Shown here: positions 39,976-51,112 of the stretch, piece after piece
How positions within the stretch are numbered: the stretch's first letter is position 1
Layout: each line of letters opens with the position of its first letter
NCBI GenBank assembly: GCA_012960465.1
Contig: DUBF01000098.1
Span: 38,231 to 102,230, forward strand
Length of the DNA: 64,000 nucleotides
Reading direction: 5' to 3'
From: Rhodospirillales bacterium
Lineage (GTDB): Bacteria > Pseudomonadota > Alphaproteobacteria > Rhodospirillales > UBA2165
Made by a program: the position numbers and the translations under genes
The notes under the pieces: generated by a model
The model's input: the letters and a program-made list of their open reading frames with translations, nothing else
Told to the model about the DNA's origin: nothing
Database searches by the model: none

Positions 39976-40908
39976 ATGGCTAATTCAGCATCACACCTCG
40001 AATTCCCAGACGAAGTTCAATCATTTAGCGTCGAACACACAAACGTGCGTGGCCGTTTAGTCCGTTTGAGTAAAGCTTATGAGAAAATATTAACTAACCA
40101 TAACTATCCAGCTCAAGTTGCAAGCCTAATCGGCGAACTAACAGCAATGAGTATCTCGCTTGCAGATTCACTTAAATACGACGGGCAGTTTATCCTGCAA
40201 ACCCAGAGCGATGGGCCGATAAATATGATGGTTGCCAATGTTACCAGCAGTGGCACAATACGTAGTTATGCGCGATATGATGCTGAAAAATTCAATAATA
40301 CTATCAAGCAAAACTCGGTACCTTATTTATTGGGTAATGGCCACATTGCTTTCACCGTTGACCAAGGTGCAGATACGGAACGGTATCAAGGGATCACCGC
40401 ATTAGAAGGCTCAAATCTTGCCGAGTGCGCACAAAATTATTTCCGGCAATCTGAGCAAATTGAAACTGCTATCATGCTGACTGCCGACCCCGTGAAAAAA
40501 AGAGCTGCAGCTTTAATGATTCAGAAAATGCCAATTTCTAACACCAATTCCCATCAACCTGATGCACTTTCACCCGAAGAGGATGATGAGAGTTGGCGTG
40601 ATGCAGAAATTTTAATGAGTTCGACAAGGACCGAAGAATTGCTTGATACAAATCTAAAAGCTAATGAGTTACTCTTTCGGCTCTACCATGAATTCGGGGT
40701 CCGGCTTCACAATAAAAAACCACTTACATTTCAATGCCAGTGCTCGAGAGAAAAATTAGCAAAAATCCTAGCATCTGTTCCACCAAAAGAGATTGAGTAT
40801 ATGAAAACTGATGAAGGCTTGATCACGTCCAATTGTGAATTTTGCGGCACTGATTATAAGTTTAATGATGAAATACTTAATTCCATAAGAAATAATGAAG
40901 CTCAATAA
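39976..40908 (+). CDS. hslO: Redox-regulated chaperone Hsp33
   Basis: C-terminal zinc motif FQCQCSREK...SNCEFCGTDYKF. Confidence 0.93.
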   Translation: MANSASHLEFPDEVQSFSVEHTNVRGRLVRLSKAYEKILTNHNYPAQVASLIGELTAMSISLADSLKYDGQFILQTQSDGPINMMVANVTSSGTIRSYARYDAEKFNNTIKQNSVPYLLGNGHIAFTVDQGADTERYQGITALEGSNLAECAQNYFRQSEQIETAIMLTADPVKKRAAALMIQKMPISNTNSHQPDALSPEEDDESWRDAEILMSSTRTEELLDTNLKANELLFRLYHEFGVRLHNKKPLTFQCQCSREKLAKILASVPPKEIEYMKTDEGLITSNCEFCGTDYKFNDEILNSIRNNEAQ

Positions 40909-40953
40909 TATACATCCTTGTATCACCCCCTCTCATCATGGCACCATGATAGA

Positions 40954-41544
40954 ATGATAAGAAAATATACTCACCACATGCTATTTATATGTACCTTTTG
41001 TGCGCTAACTGCCTGCCAGACAACTGCATATCAACAAAACTTCCCCACAATGACCTTTAAATATTTACCGGCGATAAAGTTGATGGTCAGTGATATCAAA
41101 CTCATCTCAAATGTTAAACTCAGTTTTGATGCACCTCATGTAGCCTACAAGCTACCAGTTTCACCTGAAAAGGCCATTATCCGGTGGGCTAAAGACCGCC
41201 TCTCAATTTCTGGCAATAAAAATACTGCGCAGATGATAATTATTCGAGCGGATGCCCAGGAAATTAACCTTGATTTAGATAAAAGCCTTTTAGGGATTCT
41301 TAAAAATCAACAATCTCATCGCTTTGAAACTTTTATTGAGGTTCGACTTGAAATCTTGGATGAAAAAAATATCCGTCGGGCTTTTGTAACAGGCAAAACG
41401 CAACAATCCATTACAGTTTCCGAAGCCACATCACTTTCAGACCGTCGAAAAATTTGGTACAATCTTGTGGAGAAACTAATGGCTAAATTTAATTTAATAA
41501 TGCAAAAAAACATCGATCAAAAGTTACAAAATTATTTATTTTAA
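40954..41544 (+). CDS. Hypothetical lipoprotein
   Basis: Signal peptide with lipobox-like MLFICTFCALTAC; no family recognised. Confidence 0.65.
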   Translation: MIRKYTHHMLFICTFCALTACQTTAYQQNFPTMTFKYLPAIKLMVSDIKLISNVKLSFDAPHVAYKLPVSPEKAIIRWAKDRLSISGNKNTAQMIIIRADAQEINLDLDKSLLGILKNQQSHRFETFIEVRLEILDEKNIRRAFVTGKTQQSITVSEATSLSDRRKIWYNLVEKLMAKFNLIMQKNIDQKLQNYLF

Positions 41545-41693
41545 GAACGCGATCATTCTGGAATAAATTTTTATAAATCTTTATCTAAAATGAGTAAGAA
41601 AAAACTTTAAAAGCCGTATATCTTCCATCTTAAAGAAGTTTACGAATCTTAATACAATCAAAATATGAAACTACTATCTCAAAATCATATTCG

Positions 41694-42854
41694 CTACGTA
41701 GCCGCCCAACCCGCTAACTTAACCAAGAAGTCCGAACATTCTTCAAGTTGAGATATGTCAACATATTCATCAGGTCGATGAGCTTGATCTATACTGCCAG
41801 GCCCGCATATCACAGATGGTATACCCGCTTCCTGAAAGAGGCCTGCCTCAGCCGTAAAAGCTACAACACTGGCTCGATTCTGACCCGTAAGATGGCGAAC
41901 TAAAATCTCTGCAGGGTTGTCACTACTAGCAACCAACGGAGGAATAGAGAATTTTGTTAACGTTGTTATACTAGCTTCAGGAGCTAACTTTAGCATTTCT
42001 GGTTTAAGGATTTCTGCATAATAAGATTCTAGTTTTCTTAGCGCCAACACACCATCATCACCAAGAATGCTTCTACAATCCCAAGAGAACTTACATTCTT
42101 CGGCTATAATATTCGTCGCTGTACCACCTTCGATGATGTTTACAGAAATTGTTGAATGATCTGGCTGAAAGCGATCATCGATAGTCCCGTCTGTCTTGAA
42201 TTCCTCCCCAATTTCATCCAAACGACGAATGCATGCTGCCGCAAAGGAAATGGCATTCACTCCCATATGTACTTGTGAAGAATGACCTGGAAGTCCTTTT
42301 GCAGTAGTTTCGTAAAAAGCGGTTCCTTTATGGGCGTTAACCAGCTTCATACTCGTTGGCTCGCCTATAATTGCAGCTCGTGGCATTGGGATATTTTTAC
42401 AAATACGTGCTATCAAGGATGGTGCGCCAAGGCACCCAATTTCTTCATCATAACTAAAAGCCAAATGAATTGGTACTTTTAAATCAAGTGCCTGAAAACG
42501 GGGTATCAGTGACAAAGTAACAGCAATGAAACCCTTCATATCACAAGCTCCTCGGCCAAATAGCTTGCTATTTTTCTCGACCATTTCAAAAGGATTAGTG
42601 TGCCAATCCTGGCCTTCTACCGGCACGACATCCGTATGACCCGAGAGCACAATACCACCTTCAACCATCGGTCCTATTGTGGCTATAAGGTCAGCCTTAG
42701 TACCTTCTGCGTTCAAAGCAATATCACAAATGATGCCAAACTCTTTGAGATACTCCTGTATAAAGTTAATCAATGCCTTGTTAGAAAAAGCTGACACGGT
42801 ATTAAAACTAATCAAAGAGCCTAATATTTCTTGTGTTGTGATAGTGGCGGCCAT
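41694..42854 (-). CDS. argE: Acetylornithine deacetylase
   Basis: LSGHTDVVPVEGQDWHTNPFEM...GRGACDMKGFIAV...SYDEEIGCLGA (M20). Confidence 0.92.
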   Translation of the reverse strand: MAATITTQEILGSLISFNTVSAFSNKALINFIQEYLKEFGIICDIALNAEGTKADLIATIGPMVEGGIVLSGHTDVVPVEGQDWHTNPFEMVEKNSKLFGRGACDMKGFIAVTLSLIPRFQALDLKVPIHLAFSYDEEIGCLGAPSLIARICKNIPMPRAAIIGEPTSMKLVNAHKGTAFYETTAKGLPGHSSQVHMGVNAISFAAACIRRLDEIGEEFKTDGTIDDRFQPDHSTISVNIIEGGTATNIIAEECKFSWDCRSILGDDGVLALRKLESYYAEILKPEMLKLAPEASITTLTKFSIPPLVASSDNPAEILVRHLTGQNRASVVAFTAEAGLFQEAGIPSVICGPGSIDQAHRPDEYVDISQLEECSDFLVKLAGWAAT

Positions 42855-44366
42855 TTATGCTCTCCAAAACGAGCGAGTAAATAAGACCATTACAGTGAAT
42901 AATTCCAAACGGCCAAGCAGCATGCCCATTGACAATATCCACTTCGCTGTCGTCGGAAGAGTTGCGTAATTACCTTCCGGCCCAACAATAGAACCCAAAC
43001 CAGGGCCCACATTCGAGATCGCTGATGCTGCAGCAGAAACACTAGTAATAAAATCGAGTCCCAATAAACCCAGCATTATTGCCAGTCCTATATAAGTTGC
43101 AAAAAAAACAAAAAAGAAACTCATCACCGAGCCAATAACCTCTTCAGGGATGGGACGATGATTGTAATAGGGGATATATATACCATGTGGTTGTGCTAAA
43201 TTATATAACTGCATACGGGCGGCCGCATAAAGGATCTGAAATCGAAAGATTTTAATACCACAGGTGGTTGAACCTGCACAGCCACCAATAAACATAATGA
43301 AGAAAAATATTGGGATTGCGAAGCTACCCCATTTATCAAATTCAGCCGTCGCATACCCCGTCCCAGTCATAATTGAAACAACATTAAAAGCCGCCAAACG
43401 CAATGCATACAAAGGTTCTTCACCATTTTCTAACCATAGCCAACCGGCAATTACTACAATGATGGCTACAAGAATCGTCAAAAATAGTTGAACTTGAGAA
43501 TCGCAAAATAGATTACCAGGTTTGCCCTGCAGTACCATTAAATATAATAAAAAAGGTAGACTGCCGATAACCATACCTACCGTCACGATGACATCAATTG
43601 CCGCGCTATCAAAGTGCCCAACTGATGCATTATAATTTGAGAAGCCACCGGTCGCAATCGTCGTCATTGCATGAACAACAGCATCAAAGCCACTCATTCC
43701 TACTAGCCACAACAACGCGGCCCAAATCATTGTCAAAACTACATAAATGGCAGTGATTGCTGCCGCTACTTGTGCCGCACGAGGCAAAGCTTTTTCAGAA
43801 AGATCAGAAGATTCCATTCTAAACAATTGCATGCCTCCAACACGCAAAAGAGGCATTACGGCTAATGCCATCACGATGATGCCAATACCACCAAGCCATT
43901 GAAGTAAAGACCGCCACAACAGCAGTCCGGGCGGGGCTGTATCTAAATCGACTATGATTGTTGAACCCGTAGTGGTTATACCAGACATTGCTTCAAAGAA
44001 GGCGTCGGTAAAGCTAAGATTAAGCTGTGAAAATGCAAATGGAAGTGCTGCAAAAGCGGTTAAAACAATCCAACTCATTGTAGTGAGAATAAAAGCTTGG
44101 CGAACGGAAAGTGAAGCTCCACCGGCCTGGCTCGTCAATGATAGTGAAACACCGATAAACAAGGTCACGCCTGAAGCAACAGCAAAAACCTGCCAATCGG
44201 GATTACCTACAACGATATCTGCAATCGCAGGAATGACCATCATCACCGCCAACGTAGACAGCAATAAACCGAGTATCAGAAATATGGGGCGAAAGTCTAT
44301 CACTTCAAATAGTCCTATGCTCTCATCATTTTTAAAATCATGATCCAAACAAATAAGAGCGGTCAA
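42855..44366 (-). CDS. trkH: Trk-type potassium uptake protein
   Basis: Pore-loop-like SGITTTGSTII, TTIATGGFSN, GTGYATAEFDKW, IGGCAGSTTCGIKIFR. Confidence 0.92.
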   Translation of the reverse strand: MTALICLDHDFKNDESIGLFEVIDFRPIFLILGLLLSTLAVMMVIPAIADIVVGNPDWQVFAVASGVTLFIGVSLSLTSQAGGASLSVRQAFILTTMSWIVLTAFAALPFAFSQLNLSFTDAFFEAMSGITTTGSTIIVDLDTAPPGLLLWRSLLQWLGGIGIIVMALAVMPLLRVGGMQLFRMESSDLSEKALPRAAQVAAAITAIYVVLTMIWAALLWLVGMSGFDAVVHAMTTIATGGFSNYNASVGHFDSAAIDVIVTVGMVIGSLPFLLYLMVLQGKPGNLFCDSQVQLFLTILVAIIVVIAGWLWLENGEEPLYALRLAAFNVVSIMTGTGYATAEFDKWGSFAIPIFFFIMFIGGCAGSTTCGIKIFRFQILYAAARMQLYNLAQPHGIYIPYYNHRPIPEEVIGSVMSFFFVFFATYIGLAIMLGLLGLDFITSVSAAASAISNVGPGLGSIVGPEGNYATLPTTAKWILSMGMLLGRLELFTVMVLFTRSFWRA

Positions 44367-44412
44367 TTATTTTCGCAAATAATATTCTCTAATAATTAGT
44401 TATAAATTAGAT

Positions 44413-45018
44413 CTAAGTTCCATTACTTGGATTACCTATAATTGACAAAAATTCACGCCGAGTTGATGGATCTTCCCTAAAAGCACCTAGCATTGTACTC
44501 GTAACCATACTGACCCCAGGCTTATCAATTCCACGTGTCGTCATACATTCATGAGCAGCCTCAATTACGACTGCCACTCCCTTTGGATCCAAAACATCAT
44601 TCAAAGCATTAGCAATCTGTGCTGTCATTTTTTCCTGGATTTGAAGCCGGCGACCAAAAGTTTCAACTAACCGCGCCAATTTACTAATACCAACGACACG
44701 AGACCTTGGCAAATAGGCAACATGAACCTTACCTAAGATAGGTGCAATATGGTGTTCACAATGAGACGCAAAATAAATGTCTTTGAGAACTACAATTTCA
44801 TCGTAACCCTCGGTCTCATCAAAACTTTTACCAAGAATTTTCTCAGGATCATCATTATAACCACTAAAATACTCCTCATAAGCCCTAACCACACGCGCAG
44901 GCGTATCAATCAAACCATCTCTGGTTGGATCATCGCCAGCCCATTTCAATAATGTACAAACAGCTGCCTCAGCTTCTTCCCGGCTAGGTTTTTTAGTTGT
45001 CACGTTTCTTCCTCTCAA
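44413..45018 (-). CDS. folE: GTP cyclohydrolase I
   Basis: [30 protein letters not shown]. Confidence 0.94.
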   Translation of the reverse strand: MRGRNVTTKKPSREEAEAAVCTLLKWAGDDPTRDGLIDTPARVVRAYEEYFSGYNDDPEKILGKSFDETEGYDEIVVLKDIYFASHCEHHIAPILGKVHVAYLPRSRVVGISKLARLVETFGRRLQIQEKMTAQIANALNDVLDPKGVAVVIEAAHECMTTRGIDKPGVSMVTSTMLGAFREDPSTRREFLSIIGNPSNGT

Positions 45019-45185
45019 TCAATAAACAGTCTCCTTAAAATGATTCATTTTAATTCCCACGTTAAATTTTCATAGTCAGCAATGATATCATATCTATTAA
45101 TTTACCTAAATTAACGATTTCTGCGGCTTTCACCAGCAAGAAGCAATAATTCGTTTTAGCGTCTATAAATTAATTCTTGGTATTA

Positions 45186-45578
45186 TTAGTTCACCAACGT
45201 TAAATCGTGAGGAGAATCCAATGAAAAAGCAGGAACAGACACACTGAAACTCGTGCCTGTATTATTAATCATCTGGTAGCTACCTACCATGAAACCAGAC
45301 GGTGTCGCCAAGGGTGTGCCACTAGTATACTCAAAACTTTCGCCTGGTTGCAAAATAGGCTGTTCACCAACAACCCCTTCGCCTTGTACTTCATGAATAC
45401 GTCCATGAGAATCAGTAATATGCCAATGGCGCCGCATTAATTGCACGGTATCCTCACCTTGATTTTCAATACAAATACGATAGGCCCAAACAAAGTGAAA
45501 ATCTTCTGGTTCGGACTGCTCCTCCATAAAAATTGGATCAACAGATATTTTAATAGAATTAGTGACCTCGGAATACAT
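45186..45578 (-). CDS. apaG: ApaG family protein
   Basis: FVWAYRICIENQGEDTVQLMRRHWHITDSHGRIHEVQGEGVVGEQP. Confidence 0.93.
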   Translation of the reverse strand: MYSEVTNSIKISVDPIFMEEQSEPEDFHFVWAYRICIENQGEDTVQLMRRHWHITDSHGRIHEVQGEGVVGEQPILQPGESFEYTSGTPLATPSGFMVGSYQMINNTGTSFSVSVPAFSLDSPHDLTLVN

Positions 45579-45982
45579 AACCATCCACCAGATTAATACC
45601 AAATTACTTTTTAGTTAATATTTAGCACATTTGACAGCGTACGAACACACCTTTCGAAACAGCTAAATAAACTTTGACAATACATATTACTAATCGTTTA
45701 CCATCGGGAAATAGTTAAAACTCAGAAAATCTAACAATAATATTAAGCCAATTAGTAGTATAATAAACCAGACCCAATGAAAATAACAAATAGGGGTATT
45801 CTTACGACACGTGCACCTGCACTTTTCCATCCTATTAAATTGAGAACAACCATCAACGATAGCTAACCAAAGGATAAAAAGTAATCTCGGAGATTAGCTA
45901 ACCATTAGTTATGCTCACTTACCTTATTGTGTTTAAGAAACTCGCAATCGAATAATAAATGACACTTGCACCACTGGCATAT

Positions 45983-46007
45983 GGAGACTAATTAGGTCTC
46001 CTAATTA
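45983..46007. promoter_or_regulatory. Overlapping, mutually exclusive inverted repeats upstream of an orphan ORF
   Basis: GGAGAC(45983-45988)/GTCTCC(45996-46001) and TAATTAG(45989-45995)/CTAATTA(46001-46007). Confidence 0.5.
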
Positions 46008-46032
46008 TCAAAGATATTTACGGAGCATTGTT

Positions 46033-46641
46033 TTGAACGACCAAAATATTACCCGCCACGATTATGGAGGCAAAGTAGAAACTAATTGTGAGAAATTTAT
46101 CGAAGGTTTGATAGAATTATTTGACGATCTTTCTGACTTTGCACTCTCTAGAATTCATAAAAAAATCTTTGAGTCCGTTCCCAATTACAACGTTAATAAG
46201 CTCCCACAAAAAGATATCAATCATTTTAAACTTACTTGGTATATCACATTAGCCGAACTAATGTTCTTTAGTATGAAGAGCCAACCCAAGTTAGAAGAAA
46301 TTAGAAATATGTTTTATACTGAAATGGAAATCACCGCAGCAGAACGCAATGCAACGCCTTTTCTAATGGAAGCTCGAACCACTATTCCGAGAATCATTAT
46401 GCGGAATAAAGATTTCACCGAGAATGGAATATTTAATACTCCAACGAGTAACCGTGCAGAAGATACTCCTCGTAATAATGGATTAGGGCCAGAGCTCGCA
46501 CGTATTATCATGGAAACATCTTTTTCAACAAATCCAATTATAGGAACGCTTTACGACGATATCCTAGAAATTTTTGAGCTTGAATTCAATAATGCTTACG
46601 GCCATTGTTCAATTTCTTGTGCAACATTTTCTATAATCTAA
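46033..46641 (+). CDS. Hypothetical protein, no recognised family
   Basis: 202-aa ORF, TTG start with GGAG upstream; convergent 4-nt overlap with the next gene. Confidence 0.6.
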   Translation: MNDQNITRHDYGGKVETNCEKFIEGLIELFDDLSDFALSRIHKKIFESVPNYNVNKLPQKDINHFKLTWYITLAELMFFSMKSQPKLEEIRNMFYTEMEITAAERNATPFLMEARTTIPRIIMRNKDFTENGIFNTPTSNRAEDTPRNNGLGPELARIIMETSFSTNPIIGTLYDDILEIFELEFNNAYGHCSISCATFSII

Positions 46642-47558
46642 AAGAAAAATGTGTTGCGAATAGAAATATAAGACATTGCAATACCAATTAGGAGAAAGAG
46701 GTAGCCTATCGAACGTTCCATGGTGTGCTGCGAGACTTTACCCTGCAACCGTGGCCCAATCTGCCCTCCAATAATAACAGCGGGAACAGTATAAATAACA
46801 ACATTCCACGGCACCGCTTTCAGACCCCCTTGAGCCACCAGAGAAGATATCTGTGTAAATGATGCCGCTGCTACAACCACTATAACGACAAAGACGGAAG
46901 TTGCTGCAGCAACAGGGATAGGGACCCCATTCCGCTTTGCAAGTTGTGGCATAACAACCTCACCAATTCCAACACCCAAAAGACCCGTTAGAAATCCGCC
47001 AACACCTGTTGCTATAGCCCCAACACCTTGTTGCGGCTTTTTATAAGTATAAGTAGTACCATCGCGCCCTGTAATAGATTTTATTGGGCTCCCCAATATA
47101 TCTTCTGGGCCGTCATTACCATCTTCCACACCCAATACTTTTGCAGGCTCATTATAACTGATCAACACCAACGATAAAATAAGCATCAGCAAGCCATAAA
47201 CACCACGTAGTGCTTCTTCAAATTCTTTGAATGTAGTTAGTAAAAGAGCACCGCCTATACCTATTGGAACACCAACTAAAATGAATGGGATGGCACTTTT
47301 ATAATCTATCAATCGCTTTCTATAATAACCAATAAATCCCGAGGAAAAGCCAAAAACCTCTGTCAGGAGTGCAACACCAATTGCTGCGGCAATATTTTCA
47401 AACGGATATTCTGGGCCTAGAATTGGGAATATAATCATGAAGATTGGAGCGAACATGGCAGCGCCGCCAATACCACTAAGCATTGCAGTTGTAGCCACAC
47501 ACATAGCGACGGGGAACATAAACCAATAGAGCGTCCAATCAAATTGCGCTAATTCCAT
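46638..47558 (-). CDS. TauE/SafE family membrane transporter
   Basis: SGIGGAAMFAPIFMI...TGLLGVGIGEVVMPQLAKRNGVPIPVAAATSVFV. Confidence 0.85.
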   Translation of the reverse strand: MELAQFDWTLYWFMFPVAMCVATTAMLSGIGGAAMFAPIFMIIFPILGPEYPFENIAAAIGVALLTEVFGFSSGFIGYYRKRLIDYKSAIPFILVGVPIGIGGALLLTTFKEFEEALRGVYGLLMLILSLVLISYNEPAKVLGVEDGNDGPEDILGSPIKSITGRDGTTYTYKKPQQGVGAIATGVGGFLTGLLGVGIGEVVMPQLAKRNGVPIPVAAATSVFVVIVVVAAASFTQISSLVAQGGLKAVPWNVVIYTVPAVIIGGQIGPRLQGKVSQHTMERSIGYLFLLIGIAMSYISIRNTFFF

Positions 47559-47675
47559 AATCGATACTTCCTAGATTACTTGAAAGTTTATTACTGGGCG
47601 CAACTAGCTAACCCATAGGTAGATATCGGTTTTCCCGATTATATTTAAATTAATTCATAAGACGTATGAAATTGC

Positions 47676-48803
<1,128 letters not shown>

Positions 48804-48817
48804 TCATGGAAATTGAG

Positions 48818-48877
48818 TTATTCGTACCGAAGAGCTCCAATAGGGTCAAGACCGGCGGCCCTTATTGCTGGAACTAG
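48818..48877 (-). pseudogene. Relic of the extreme C-terminus of a MacB/FtsX-type ABC permease
   Basis: Reverse-strand in-frame LVPAIRAAGLDPIGALRYE*; immediately preceded by an in-frame stop (TAG). Confidence 0.6.
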
Positions 48878-49287
48878 CTATAACATATCATAAAAAATTC
48901 TATACTGATGATCCTGAGCCTAATCATATAGAATGTATAAGTTTGGACCCATCCGTCAAATAATAATATTAAGCTAATACATAAAGATTGATCATGTAAA
49001 CGGATTACACCTTAACGCGTAATGAACAAATTCAGTCAAGATTAACACTTAAATTCTTGGTATCTTTAAGGAAGCTCCTTGTTGTTAGTCACAGGCGGTG
49101 TTAAACAGCGAGGCGATGAACAAGGTTTATTTATTAACCTAAAACACAGCATAATTTTGGGCTAAAAAATTGCAAAATAACAAAAAAATATGTATTTTAG
49201 TTTACATATACAAACGCACCTAAGATCTAAACTACACCGAAAATTAAATACGAGATTTCCAATGCATTTGGCACAAGTATAATAAAA

Positions 49288-49731
49288 ATGTTGAGTATTT
49301 CTCACCTCCCGCATTTAAATGCTATTCTCAATGCCATAGCTGCTTGCTTCTTAATGGGCGGCTTTATATTTATAAAGTCAGGTAATCGTGATGCCCATAG
49401 ACTTTGTATGATAATCGCCTTAATCATATCAAGTTTGTTTCTGATTAGTTACGTTATCCACCGTTTTTACGTCCCAATTTTTGTTTTTCAGGGAGAGGGT
49501 GGCATACGGGTCTTTTATTATATGTTACTGATCAGTCACGTATTCTTAGCAATAGCGATTGTTCCCTTGATTACTGTAACAGTTATCCGGGCTTTCAGAG
49601 AAAATTTTATAGGTCATAAAAGAATAGCCAAACTGGTATGGCCAATTTGGATGTATGTTTCAATATCCGGGATTATTGTATATCTAATGCTTTATCAGTT
49701 ATACCCGCTTAAAACAGCCCAACTTATATAA
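49288..49731 (+). CDS. DUF420-like membrane protein
   Basis: LPHLNAILNAIAACFLMGGFIFIKSGNRDAHRLCMI...RVFYYMLLISHVFLAIAIVPLI. Confidence 0.75.
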   Translation: MLSISHLPHLNAILNAIAACFLMGGFIFIKSGNRDAHRLCMIIALIISSLFLISYVIHRFYVPIFVFQGEGGIRVFYYMLLISHVFLAIAIVPLITVTVIRAFRENFIGHKRIAKLVWPIWMYVSISGIIVYLMLYQLYPLKTAQLI

Positions 49732-49741
49732 GCTGACTGGC

Positions 49742-51049
49742 ATGCCCATAGAAACACTTTCTTATTCACGTAAGGCCCTTTTAAGAGGCTGGTCACTGCT
49801 TGCTATCGCTTCCCTAGCTTTAGCAGGTTTATTTGCCATACTACTAGTACTATCGCGTATTCCCGGCATGGAAAACTCTGTTCCGTGGCCTACAGCGTTT
49901 TTCCAAAAAGGCTTGGTGGTACATGTTGTGCTGTCATTTGCAGTTTGGTACCTAGCAGTTTTTGTTTGTTTAGTTCAAATTGGGAGTAACGACGATGTAA
50001 AATTACTTGATAAAGCTGGACTTTGCTTCGCAATAATAGGCACGATCCTGCTACTAATCCCTGCTTTACTCGACCGCGGTGAACCAACTCTCAATAATTA
50101 CATACCTGTCATTATTGATCCTCTCTATTACTCCGGCTTGATACTACTTGCTCTTGGAATACTTTTTGGCATCGTCCCGATTTTTAAAAATCACTTTAAA
50201 GGTCCAAATTTAAAAGGACCTGGATATATTTATATCATATCAATTATCGCCTTTATTTTTGCGATGGCGCAACTTGCCAACCAGCCAATAAGTTATGATT
50301 ATAATGAAAGACTGATGTGGGGTGGAGGACATGTCCTACAATGTTTAAATGTCATTTTACTTTTAATAGCCTGGTCTTACCTCACAGATCAAATTAAACC
50401 TAACACTCCGTTCAAAGTAGCAACGATATGGCTGGTTGTAGCAAGCCTTATAGGATTAAGTTTTTATATAATATGGGATGTGACGGACGAAACCCAAACT
50501 AGAGCCTTTACACATCTCCAAAAAACTCTAGCCCCTCCAATACTAATTTTCTTTATTATTCTTTTACCTACCATTAGACACCATTTGAAAAATTTCAAGT
50601 GGCAAGATCCGGCTATGCTAAGCTTTTGGGCGTCAATAGTCGTTTTCGCTGTCGGTGGCGTTCTAGGGGGATTTGTTGACGGAATAGATACCCGTACTCC
50701 AGCCCATTACCACGGTGTTATTGGTGGAATAAATCTGGCTTTTGTTGGTCTATTTTATACAGTTTTTCTGCCTATGCTCGGTCGAAATATACAAACGGGC
50801 AAACTAATAATCAGCCAGATAATTCTTTATGCCTCAGGGCAATTCCTTTTTATCATCGGTATGTTTCTTGCCGGCCATATGGGTGCGGCCCGGAAAGTGA
50901 TGGGTACAGCAATAGATATGGATAGTTCAATGGCAATCGGCGCCGCGAGAATCAGAGATTTTGGGGGTGGATTGGCAATTATTGGTGGTGTTTTATTTAT
51001 TTATGCCGCATTAAAAGCTCTATTAAGAAAATCCAAGTTAGAAACATAA
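49742..51049 (+). CDS. Heme-copper-oxidase subunit I-like membrane protein (divergent)
   Basis: About 12 TM helices; VVHVVLSFAVWYL, GGGHVLQC, PAHYHGVIGGINLAF; adjacent to ctaB. Confidence 0.65.
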   Translation: MPIETLSYSRKALLRGWSLLAIASLALAGLFAILLVLSRIPGMENSVPWPTAFFQKGLVVHVVLSFAVWYLAVFVCLVQIGSNDDVKLLDKAGLCFAIIGTILLLIPALLDRGEPTLNNYIPVIIDPLYYSGLILLALGILFGIVPIFKNHFKGPNLKGPGYIYIISIIAFIFAMAQLANQPISYDYNERLMWGGGHVLQCLNVILLLIAWSYLTDQIKPNTPFKVATIWLVVASLIGLSFYIIWDVTDETQTRAFTHLQKTLAPPILIFFIILLPTIRHHLKNFKWQDPAMLSFWASIVVFAVGGVLGGFVDGIDTRTPAHYHGVIGGINLAFVGLFYTVFLPMLGRNIQTGKLIISQIILYASGQFLFIIGMFLAGHMGAARKVMGTAIDMDSSMAIGAARIRDFGGGLAIIGGVLFIYAALKALLRKSKLET

Positions 51050-51112
51050 ACATGAACAAGAAAATTAGTATAAACTCAGTTATAATAACTCACAGAGTAT
51101 CTCACTTAAACC

